This document shows, in pieces, positions 1 through 5,567 of a stretch of 7,239 nucleotides of DNA. The DNA lies in NCBI GenBank assembly GCA_945903555.1, contig CAMDOJ010000091.1, forward strand, positions 1-7,239, written 5' to 3'. Position 1 is the first letter of the stretch. The number at the start of each line of letters is the position of its first letter. Source of the stretch: Chthoniobacter flavus. GTDB lineage: Bacteria > Verrucomicrobiota > Verrucomicrobiia > Chthoniobacterales > Terrimicrobiaceae. A program made the translations under genes and the position numbers. The notes beneath the pieces were generated by a model. That model was given only the letters and a program-made list of their open reading frames with translations. It did not search any database and was not told where the DNA came from.

Positions 1-735
1 GAAATCGAGGACCTAGCCTTGACCACAAATGGTCTGCTCTTACCAACCTTTGCATCTGGACTCGCAGAGGCCGGCCTGCACCGAGTCACAGTGAGTCTTG
101 ATGCGTTGGATCCCGATATTTTTGCCCGCATGAACGGACGCGGGAAACATCCGGATCAAGTTCTCAAAGGCATTGAGTCGGCGAAAAGTGCTGGGCTCCG
201 TGTCAAAGTCAACATGGTCGTGCAGCGTGAAGTGAATGATTCGCAAGTCCTACCCATGGCGCTTCATTTCAAAGCGGCCGGAATTCCGCTGCGGTTCATT
301 GAATTCATGGATGTGGGAAATCACAACCATTGGGATCCTGCAATGGTCGTCAGCGGAGAGGAAATCCTTGCGCGCCTTGCTGTGGAGACGACCTTTGAAA
401 CTGTGCCGCACGCGCATTTTGGTGAAGTCGCTGACCGCTTCCAATACACGGACGATGGCGTGGAATTTGGAATCATCACTTCCATCTCGGCGCCCTTTTG
501 CAGGAGTTGCACGCGGGCACGGTTATCGGCGGACGGGAGATTGTTCACCTGTCTTTTTGCGAGCAAAGGCCATGATCTACTCGGGGCGATGAGGGCGGGC
601 AATCCCGATGATGAGACGCTCTATCAAATGGTGGCATCTCTCTGGCGAACGAGGGATGACAGATATTCCGAGCTTCGTTCCGCTGTTGGCACCAATACAC
701 CCGCCAAGGTTGAGATGTCCTTCATCGGCGGATGA
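1..735 (+). CDS. moaA: GTP 3',8-cyclase MoaA, 5'-truncated by the window edge
   Basis: MoaA is a cytosolic radical-SAM enzyme. With MoaC it converts GTP to cyclic pyranopterin monophosphate, the first step of molybdenum cofactor synthesis. The frame is open from base 1 and 244 residues are visible. The family is about 330 residues long, so roughly 90 N-terminal residues, including the CxxxCxxC SAM-cluster motif, lie outside the window. Seen directly: the LTTNG motif at visible residues 7-11, a TIM-barrel segment with VSLDALDP, RFIEFMDVG, and the C-terminal second-cluster motif PFCRSCTRARLSADG followed by TCLF, with Cys at visible residues 167, 170 and 184 (the first Cys codon is 499-501). The chain ends in Gly-Gly, the conserved MoaA tail needed for catalysis, so the 3' end is complete. 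An in-frame TTG at 19 is an internal Leu codon, not the start. The stop overlaps the Shine-Dalgarno of the next gene, which implies one transcript. Confidence 0.97.
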   Translation, partial: EIEDLALTTNGLLLPTFASGLAEAGLHRVTVSLDALDPDIFARMNGRGKHPDQVLKGIESAKSAGLRVKVNMVVQREVNDSQVLPMALHFKAAGIPLRFIEFMDVGNHNHWDPAMVVSGEEILARLAVETTFETVPHAHFGEVADRFQYTDDGVEFGIITSISAPFCRSCTRARLSADGRLFTCLFASKGHDLLGAMRAGNPDDETLYQMVASLWRTRDDRYSELRSAVGTNTPAKVEMSFIGG

Positions 736-738
736 GGA
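733..738 (+). promoter_or_regulatory. Shine-Dalgarno of the TSUP gene, overlapping the moaA stop
   Basis: TGAGGA contains the moaA stop codon TGA (733-735) and a GAGGA ribosome-binding core. It lies ten bases before the ATG at 749. It decides the transporter start against the longer frame that runs back into moaA, and it suggests translational coupling of the two genes. Confidence 0.75.
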
Positions 739-748
739 TCCACTGGCT

Positions 749-1513
749 ATGATTCTCGCCTTTTTGTTTTTTTGTGTGGCGCTGATCTACTCCAGCGTCG
801 GCTTTGGCGGCGGGTCGTCCTACATCGCCCTTCTGCAATGGCACGGAATGTCTGCCTCGGCACTTCCCCTCCTGTCGCTCACATGCAATCTGATCGTCTC
901 GACGCAAAGTTTTGTCCAATTCTCGCGGGCAGGTCTTTTTTCCACGCGTCGGAGCCTTCCGTTTGTGATGCTCTCGGTTCCCGCCGCCTATCTCGGCGGG
1001 TTGTATGCGATCAAGGAAACGACATTTCTCATCCTCCTGACCGCATCCCTCACAGCCGCCGGAGTCCTCCTGCTTTTCCCCGTGTCCGAGTGCGGGGATC
1101 GTCCCGACACTCCGATTCGACAATGGATTCGTCGCTTCGGGTTTTTTCTCGGCCTCCCGCTGGGCTTCCTTTCGGGTATCGTGGGAATCGGAGGCGGAAT
1201 TTTTTTGGCTCCCATCCTTCATCTGGGAAAATGGGCAAAAGCCAAAGAAATTGCGGCACTCGCGGCCTGCTTCATCTGCACGAACAGCTTCGCGGGTCTC
1301 CTCGGCCAAATGCAAAAAACCGGATGGAAAAACGAGGTGTTCGCGACCTATTGGTTGCTCCCCGTGGCCGTGCTTTTGGGAGGCTTGGCGGGTTCAAGAT
1401 GCGGCATCACCATTCTGCCGCCAGTGCGGATTCGCCAAATCACAGGTGCCATCGTCCTTTTCGTCGCTTGCAACCTCTGGGTGAAACAACTTGCCGCGTT
1501 GAAGGTTTTTTAA
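749..1513 (+). CDS. TSUP-family (TauE/SafE-like) membrane anion transporter
   Basis: This is a 254-residue, very hydrophobic inner-membrane protein of the sulfite exporter TauE/SafE (TSUP, formerly DUF81) family. Members move small sulfur anions or organic acids such as sulfite, sulfonates or thiosulfate; the substrate here cannot be read from the sequence. The two half-repeats typical of the family are visible, each with a glycine-rich signature: SSVGFGGGSSY at residues 15-25 and SGIVGIGGGIFLAPILHLG at 142-160. About eight hydrophobic segments can be drawn. The ATG at 749 was chosen because it begins directly with the first membrane helix (MILAFLFFCVALIY) and has TGAGGA at 733-738 ten bases upstream. 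The frame is open back to 608, but that 47-residue extension lies inside moaA and has no transporter-like sequence. Only 13 bases separate it from the moaA stop, so co-transcription is very likely. A link to sulfite- or molybdoenzyme metabolism is inferred from this position only. Confidence 0.93.
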   Translation: MILAFLFFCVALIYSSVGFGGGSSYIALLQWHGMSASALPLLSLTCNLIVSTQSFVQFSRAGLFSTRRSLPFVMLSVPAAYLGGLYAIKETTFLILLTASLTAAGVLLLFPVSECGDRPDTPIRQWIRRFGFFLGLPLGFLSGIVGIGGGIFLAPILHLGKWAKAKEIAALAACFICTNSFAGLLGQMQKTGWKNEVFATYWLLPVAVLLGGLAGSRCGITILPPVRIRQITGAIVLFVACNLWVKQLAALKVF

Positions 1514-1616
1514 AAAAGACCGCCCCTTGTAGCTGGAATGAACAATCGATCGGTGAAGATGCTGACTTTATGCACCCACACAGGGACTCGCCTCATCGCC
1601 TCCCGCACATAGTTCG
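1514..1616. other. Intergenic stretch with no recognisable gene
   Basis: This is the left part of the gap between the convergent TSUP and fusion genes. I see no gene, RNA or convincing terminator here. Minus-strand frames stay open through it but show nothing I recognise. It may be a further decayed part of the oxidoreductase remnant to its right. Confidence 0.4.
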
Positions 1617-1870
1617 GTTCGGGTAGAGTGCGGAGACTATGTTCAGGCGCAAAAGGTTCAGACTCGTCATGCAAAAATGTGGTGCCTTTTCGGTCCAATC
1701 GTGTAGGCACAACCCCAAGTGGCACAGCTGTGAGTGATCACTTCCCACGCATAGGTTAGATTTTCCTTGTTCTCCCAAGCAACAGGGAGCATGTCACGGA
1801 AGTGCTCAGGATTGATAAGACCAATAGCGAATGACAGGCAGCTCTTGAGATTCTGTCGGAACTTTCGGAT
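1617..1870 (-). pseudogene. Decayed N-terminal remnant of an FdhF/YdeP-like molybdopterin oxidoreductase
   Basis: Reading the minus strand from 1870, one frame gives FAIGLINPEHFRDMLPVAWE, then NKENLTYAWEVITH (to 1730). A second frame then gives LHDWTEKAPHFCM (HDWT at 1692-1703), then SLNLLRLNIVSALYPN to about 1617. As I recall the family, long FdhF/YdeP-type molybdopterin oxidoreductases share this order near the N-terminus: a PxHFRxM...AWxNxxxLxYAW segment, a GVCDGCALG cysteine motif, then HDWT...HxCxxRLNLLRLN. Only 26 bases (1704-1729) separate the two conserved blocks where I would expect about 39, and the cysteine motif is not readable, so a deletion or frameshift has hit it. The first frame stops at 1667-1669 and the second at 1593-1595. 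No start codon, further N-terminus or large catalytic domain is present; intact members have more than 700 residues. The remnant begins only eight bases past the fusion-gene stop. The family assignment rests on remembered motifs, not an alignment. Confidence 0.62.
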
Positions 1871-1878
1871 TTCAAAAA

Positions 1879-4221
1879 TCAGAACTCATCGTAGGCGATG
1901 TGTGCGGGCGGCACGCCAAGGTCGGTGAGCATTTTTGTGCAGGCCTTGATCATCATCGGAGGACCGCAGAGATAGAACTCGACGCCACCAATGCTATCAT
2001 GGTTTTCGAGAGCTTTCGCGAGGACGACTTCGTGAATGAATCCGGAGTCACCAGTCCACTTGTCCTCGTCGAGCGGCGCCGAAAGCGCGGTATGGAAACT
2101 GAAGTTTAGGTGCTTCGTGGCGAGTTGTTCGAAGATGTCGGTGTAGAACAATTCCTGACGCGAGCGGGCGCCATACCAGAAGGAAACTCGGCGCGCGGAT
2201 TTCTCGACTTCAAGCAAGTGCGTGAGGTGGGCTCGCAATGGAGCCATGCCCGCGCCGCCACCGATGTAGACCATTTCCTTACGGGTCGGCTTGAGGTGGA
2301 AATCGCCAAATGGCCCGATGGCATCGACGGTGTCGCCGGGTTTGAGTGCCCACATGTGGCTCGAGCCGGTGCCGGTGGAGCATTCCTGGCCGGGAGGCGG
2401 CGTCGCGAGGCGCACATTGAGTCGGATAGTGCCTTCGCCGGCATGGCTGGCGATCGAATAGTTGTTGCGCTTAGCTCCATCGGGGTTCTTTGCCACGAGC
2501 TCAAAGATACCGTGCTGCCGCCAGACTGAGGCGTAAGGCTCGGGAATATCGAAATTGCGGTAAGCGATCTCATGGTAGGCGGGGATAGCGAATTGCAGGT
2601 AGTCGCCGGGCTCGTAAGACAAGGATCCATCCACCGACTCGAACACGATCTCGCGGATGAAGGTCGAGACATTAGCGGAGCTGACGACTCGGAGCGTACG
2701 GCTTTTTTGTGCCCGCTCACCGGCGCCGCCGGGCTTGTTGACATTCAAATAGATTCGGCCGCTGCGGACTTCGATCGGATAAGTCGCGAGGGCGCGGCAG
2801 ATCGGGGCGCGGGCAGGCGAACCATCGGCGAGATTGAAGCGACCGTTGTGCTTCGGGCATTCGATGATGCCGCCCTTCACGAGGCCTTCCGAGAGATGGT
2901 TGTTGCCGTGGGTGCAGATGCCGTCGGTCGCGAAGAGGCTGCCTGCCGCGTCGCGGATGAGGGCGAAAGTTTTTCTGCCGTGGTCGAATCGGAGGACGTC
3001 CTCTTTTCCGAGGTCAGCTTGGGAACAAACTTCCACCCAACCTTCAGCGTCCGGCTTGGCGTCACCTGAGACGAGGCCCTCCGCGGCGCGCTCTTTTGCC
3101 GGCGGGAGGACGCGCTTCACATGATAGGCCGGGTCTTTTTTCTGGCGAATGATGGTTGGCAGAATTTCTCGCCATGCCGAGAGGATGCTGGGATACGGCG
3201 GCGGGCAGTCGTCCTTGACGAGCGCGTGCAGCTTGTAAAGCGAGTGGAACGGCACAAGCGGAAACATGTGGTGCTCCACATGGTAGTTCATGTTCCAGTA
3301 GATGAATCGGCTAATGGGATTCATGTAAACGGTCCGGCAATTCAGGCGATGGTCGAGAACGTTTTCGGCAAGCCCCGCGTGCTGCGGCGTGTTTTGAACA
3401 ATCATCAACCAAGTTCCAAAAAAGTGCGGCAGGATGATTAGGAAAATGGGCACCCAGCTATAAATGGCGACCGACAAAGCTATCGTCAGCGCATAGACCA
3501 GCACGATGATGCGGGCGTTGCGCGTGATTTTCGAAAACTCCGTTTCGGGGATATAGGTCCGCTCCTCCTCGGAAATTTTGCCAACGGCATGGCGAAGCAA
3601 CCCGGGAAAATAACTCCGATAAACCCCGATGGCGAAAAGGCCGAAGAAAAGCTCCCGAAGCTTTGGCGGGCGGGGAATCTGAATTTCCGGATCGCGGCCG
3701 ACGATGATCGTGTCGCTATGATGCCGTGTGTGACTCCAGCGCCAGACCACCGATTCGCGCAGAACCATAAACGACGCGACTTCGTAGAGGAAATTATTCA
3801 ACCAATCGGTGCGGAAGGCCGTGCCGTGTCCGGCCTCGTGCCAGCGCGAATCCGACGCCGTGGCGTAAAGCACCGCATAGGCCGCATAGGGCAGCAACAC
3901 CCACCAGGTTTCCCGCAGGACGAAAGTCCCCCACCCAGTCAGACCGAGCAGCGCGAACCACAAAATCGTATCGCGTATAGCGGGGCCGTCGCGGCGTTCG
4001 AGAAGCTTGCGCAATTCGGCGCGCGGCACGGGGCTTTGATACCAATCGGCCTCGGCGAGGCCGCGCTCGATCGCTCGGGTGGAGTTTTCTCCGGTCAAGC
4101 TGTAGTCGAGGCTCTTAGGCGGGCGTTTTAGCGTGGCGGTAGCATGGTTGTCGCTCATGGTGGTTTTTGGGTGGAGTTTTTTTGTTCGGGTTTCAAAAAG
4201 TGACAGCCTGAATTTAAGCAC
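1879..4221 (-). CDS. Three-domain redox fusion: di-iron desaturase/hydroxylase, MocE-like Rieske and NqrF-like reductase
   Basis: This 780-residue protein carries a complete electron chain from NAD(P)H through FAD and a Rieske cluster to a membrane di-iron oxygenase. Residues about 40-370 form a fatty-acid-desaturase/MocD-like domain with hydrophobic segments near 86-121, 190-207 and 236-276. Its His boxes are HEAGH (128-132), HTRHH (164-168) and HVEHH (314-318), with additional conserved-looking NTPQHAG and DHRLNCRT. Residues about 393-496 form a Rieske domain: CTH (436-438) and CPKH (455-458), followed by the MocE-like NGRF. Residues about 508-780 match the reductase half of NqrF: YEPGDYLQF, NNYSIAS (586-592), NVRLATPPPG, VYIGGGAGMAPLR (651-663), FWYGARS (681-687) and LCGPPMM (751-757). 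The plant-type ferredoxin domain of true NqrF is absent. MocD/MocE/MocF supply these roles as separate proteins in rhizopine catabolism; the substrate here is unknown. The GTG at 4221 has GAGGT five bases upstream. An in-frame ATG at 4158 (MSDNHATAT) has no such site but is a plausible alternative giving 759 residues. Confidence 0.95.
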   Translation of the reverse strand: MLKFRLSLFETRTKKLHPKTTMSDNHATATLKRPPKSLDYSLTGENSTRAIERGLAEADWYQSPVPRAELRKLLERRDGPAIRDTILWFALLGLTGWGTFVLRETWWVLLPYAAYAVLYATASDSRWHEAGHGTAFRTDWLNNFLYEVASFMVLRESVVWRWSHTRHHSDTIIVGRDPEIQIPRPPKLRELFFGLFAIGVYRSYFPGLLRHAVGKISEEERTYIPETEFSKITRNARIIVLVYALTIALSVAIYSWVPIFLIILPHFFGTWLMIVQNTPQHAGLAENVLDHRLNCRTVYMNPISRFIYWNMNYHVEHHMFPLVPFHSLYKLHALVKDDCPPPYPSILSAWREILPTIIRQKKDPAYHVKRVLPPAKERAAEGLVSGDAKPDAEGWVEVCSQADLGKEDVLRFDHGRKTFALIRDAAGSLFATDGICTHGNNHLSEGLVKGGIIECPKHNGRFNLADGSPARAPICRALATYPIEVRSGRIYLNVNKPGGAGERAQKSRTLRVVSSANVSTFIREIVFESVDGSLSYEPGDYLQFAIPAYHEIAYRNFDIPEPYASVWRQHGIFELVAKNPDGAKRNNYSIASHAGEGTIRLNVRLATPPPGQECSTGTGSSHMWALKPGDTVDAIGPFGDFHLKPTRKEMVYIGGGAGMAPLRAHLTHLLEVEKSARRVSFWYGARSRQELFYTDIFEQLATKHLNFSFHTALSAPLDEDKWTGDSGFIHEVVLAKALENHDSIGGVEFYLCGPPMMIKACTKMLTDLGVPPAHIAYDEF

Positions 4222-4227
4222 TCTTTA

Positions 4228-4231
4228 CCTC
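4228..4231 (-). promoter_or_regulatory. Shine-Dalgarno supporting the GTG start of the fusion gene
   Basis: On the minus strand GAGG is followed by TAAAGA and then GTG (4221-4219), a near-ideal spacing. The region before the alternative ATG at 4158 is CCACCCAAAAACCACC and has no purine-rich site. This favours the GTG, although the first 21 residues it adds look unlike the rest of the domain. Confidence 0.5.
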
Positions 4232-4248
4232 GTCCGAATTGGATCATC

Positions 4249-4276
4249 AACATAAACACTCGGCGTCTTTTGCCAA
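4249..4276 (-). promoter_or_regulatory. Candidate sigma-70-type promoter of the fusion gene
   Basis: The minus strand reads TTGGCA (4276-4271) as a -35 element matching five of six consensus bases, a 16-base spacer, then TATGTT (4254-4249) as a -10 matching four of six. Transcription would begin near 4242 and leave a short leader of about 20 bases before the GTG at 4221. This was found by eye only. Confidence 0.45.
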
Positions 4277-4367
4277 TGGACAAGAGTTCGTTAAATATGC
4301 ACAAAATTCGCATTCCGCTTGATTCGGGGCTATATAACTTCACAAACTCCAACAGTCCTTATTTTTT

Positions 4368-5264
4368 ATGTCCCCTCCCATTCGCGAATCAGATCGGCTC
4401 GCTCTGAAATATATCTACGGCTCGGTGGTTCATTACCGGCCCGGAGACAAACTTTCACAGCGCACCCTCGAGGATTTTGAGTTGGTTTTGATGATCGAGG
4501 GAACCGCTATCTACCATTTGGGCAGCTTGGGGCACAAAGCACCGCCCGGCAGCATCATTATTGCACGCCCCGGTTTTCAGGAGACCTACACTTGGGATCC
4601 AAATTCTCCCACGCGTCATGCCTATGTGCATTTCGACGTCGAGAGCTTTCCCCTCGACTGGCCCCCCCTCGAAAGTTGGCCGATTCTTATCGAAAACTCC
4701 GACCCAGTGATTGCTCCGATGTTCCGCCACTTGCTCGGTCGCATCGCCTCGCATGGCGAAACGGCCTGGCCGATCTTGAGCGCTTGGCCCGAGGAGAGCC
4801 TTTTCATGGAATGCCTTTTGGGCATTCTGCTGAAACCTCCAAGCAATCAGGCGCTGAGCGTGGCACACCGCCTGCCCGAGCAAGTCCACGCATCGTTGAA
4901 TTTCATGAGATCGATTCTCGAAACAAATCCGTATCACGCTCTCCAACTCGGAGAGCTTTCCAATCGCGCTGGCGTTACAGAAAAACACCTCTGCCGCCTC
5001 TTTCAAAAAGCCTTAGGGCACGCGCCTATGGAGACATTTCGCCTCCTCAAGCTCCAACTTGCCATGGCTCTGCTCGGACGATCCAACCTCGCGATTAAGG
5101 AAATCGCCGATCGCTGCGGCTTCGAAAATCCGCTTTATTTCACCCGCTGCTTCACCCGTGTTTACGGAAAATCTCCCTCGGAAACGAGGCAATCCCTTCT
5201 CAAACAAGAGCCCCCTCCCCCCAATCCCCTCCCCTCGGACATCGCTCCTCGGATTTTTTGGTAA
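4368..5264 (+). CDS. AraC/XylS-family transcriptional regulator
   Basis: This 298-residue cytosolic regulator has the usual AraC length and two-part build. Residues about 20-95 form a cupin-like sensory domain (GTAIYHLG, APPGSIIIARPG, HAYVHFD) that should bind a small effector. Residues about 185-275 carry two helix-turn-helix motifs: LGELSNRAGVTEKHLCRLF, and IKEIADRCGFENPLYFTRCF followed by GKSPSE, the classic second-helix signature of the family. The last 20 or so residues are a proline-rich tail (EPPPPNPLP) encoded by a C-rich tract. The ATG at 4368 lacks a Shine-Dalgarno, but no better start lies upstream and the sensory domain begins soon after. Divergence from the fusion gene across 146 bases is the standard layout for a local activator, so control of that gene is inferred. 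The inducer is unknown. Confidence 0.95.
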   Translation: MSPPIRESDRLALKYIYGSVVHYRPGDKLSQRTLEDFELVLMIEGTAIYHLGSLGHKAPPGSIIIARPGFQETYTWDPNSPTRHAYVHFDVESFPLDWPPLESWPILIENSDPVIAPMFRHLLGRIASHGETAWPILSAWPEESLFMECLLGILLKPPSNQALSVAHRLPEQVHASLNFMRSILETNPYHALQLGELSNRAGVTEKHLCRLFQKALGHAPMETFRLLKLQLAMALLGRSNLAIKEIADRCGFENPLYFTRCFTRVYGKSPSETRQSLLKQEPPPPNPLPSDIAPRIFW

Positions 5265-5288
5265 GGATCACCGGATATCGCGGCATGA

Positions 5289-5486
5289 TTGGCGGATCGG
5301 AGCTGCAATCCTCTCCTTTGGCAAAAGCTCTATCCGGCGGAATCGCTCACCATCAAAGACAGCACCGTCACGCGCAACGGAATCGTCCTGAAGCTCCTGC
5401 CCCTCTCCAACGCAGAGGCGGCTTCTGCGGAAGTTTCCGAATACCTCCGCATCAGCAGCTACCGCGTCGTCACCCGCGAGGCGTAA
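5289..5486 (+). pseudogene. Coding-like fragment, possibly the 3' end of a lost gene
   Basis: A 65-residue frame opens at a TTG (5289) and ends at TAA (5484-5486), 24 bases after the AraC stop. From codon 25 onward nearly all third positions are C or G, which is typical of real coding sequence in this window. The protein text (LLWQKLYPAESLTIKDST, RNGIVLKLLPLSNAEAAS, AEVSEYLRISSYRVVTREA) looks like a normal globular C-terminus. There is no Shine-Dalgarno or ATG, and the frame is closed just upstream by stops at 5262 and 5286, so it looks decapitated. I do not recognise the family. It could instead be an intact small gene with an unusual start. Confidence 0.4.
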
Positions 5487-5544
5487 CAAAAAAACTGCCT
5501 TTTTTAAACCGCCGCGCGCATGGCTTCTTTCCAACGGCGGCGGT
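5485..5544 (-). terminator. Possible rho-independent terminator of the Ig-module gene
   Basis: ACCGCCGC (5508-5515) and GCGGCGGT (5537-5544) form a perfect 8-base inverted repeat with a 21-base loop. It lies about 24 bases past the stop of the minus-strand gene. In that direction it is followed by TTTAAAAAAGGC and then a seven-T run (5494-5488). The loop is long and the T-run is not immediately adjacent, so this is a weak call. The flanking A7-CTGCC-T6 arrangement (5488-5505) could add a small second hairpin. Confidence 0.3.
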
Positions 5545-5567
5545 CTACTTCTCCAACTTGTCGCAAT

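Larger units (their letters stand above)
4222..4367. promoter_or_regulatory. Divergent regulatory region between the fusion gene and the AraC gene
   Basis: This 146-base, AT-richer spacer holds the starts of both divergent genes, so operators for the AraC protein are expected here. Besides the minus-strand promoter at 4249-4276, the plus strand has TATATA at 4331-4336 as a possible -10 for the AraC gene. No good -35 lies 16-18 bases before it, which would suit an activator-dependent promoter. The AraC ATG at 4368 is preceded by TTATTTTTT and has no Shine-Dalgarno. Short TTCG-containing half-matches recur at 4283-4290 and 4303-4310, exactly 20 bases apart and just upstream of the fusion-gene -35. 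They are too weak to call an operator. Confidence 0.5.

Noticed and set aside
608..748. 47-residue N-terminal extension of the TSUP frame overlapping moaA
   Set aside because: It is antisense-free overlap with a well-conserved gene, shows no membrane or family sequence, and a good ribosome-binding site directly precedes the ATG at 749.
722..1315. 197-codon open frame on the minus strand, and others inside the TSUP gene
   Set aside because: They lie opposite a clear transporter gene, are charged and repetitive in composition, and show no family motifs. They look like codon-bias shadows.
1506..1517. TTTTTTAAAAAA palindrome across the TSUP stop as a terminator
   Set aside because: There is no GC-rich stem and no loop, so it cannot form a standard rho-independent terminator.
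1510..1725. 71-codon minus-strand frame in the gap between the convergent genes
   Set aside because: It overlaps the oxidoreductase remnant in a third frame, and its text does not resemble the family or any other I recognise.
1866..1879. Short AT-rich hairpin next to the fusion-gene stop as a terminator
   Set aside because: The stem is only about five A/T-rich base pairs with no following T-run, too weak to support.
2106..3124. Several open frames of 60-210 codons on both strands within the fusion gene
   Set aside because: All lie inside a continuous, motif-rich coding frame and encode Ser/Arg/Ala-rich text typical of out-of-frame reading.
1879..4221. Calling the fusion an ordinary fatty acid desaturase on its His boxes alone
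   Set aside because: The attached MocE-like Rieske and reductase modules and the MocD-like features of the first domain make the substrate class open. Naming a lipid substrate would overreach.
4155..4352. 65-codon minus-strand frame covering the promoter region and the 5' end of the fusion gene
   Set aside because: It overlaps the proposed promoter and start of the fusion gene in another frame and has no recognisable content.
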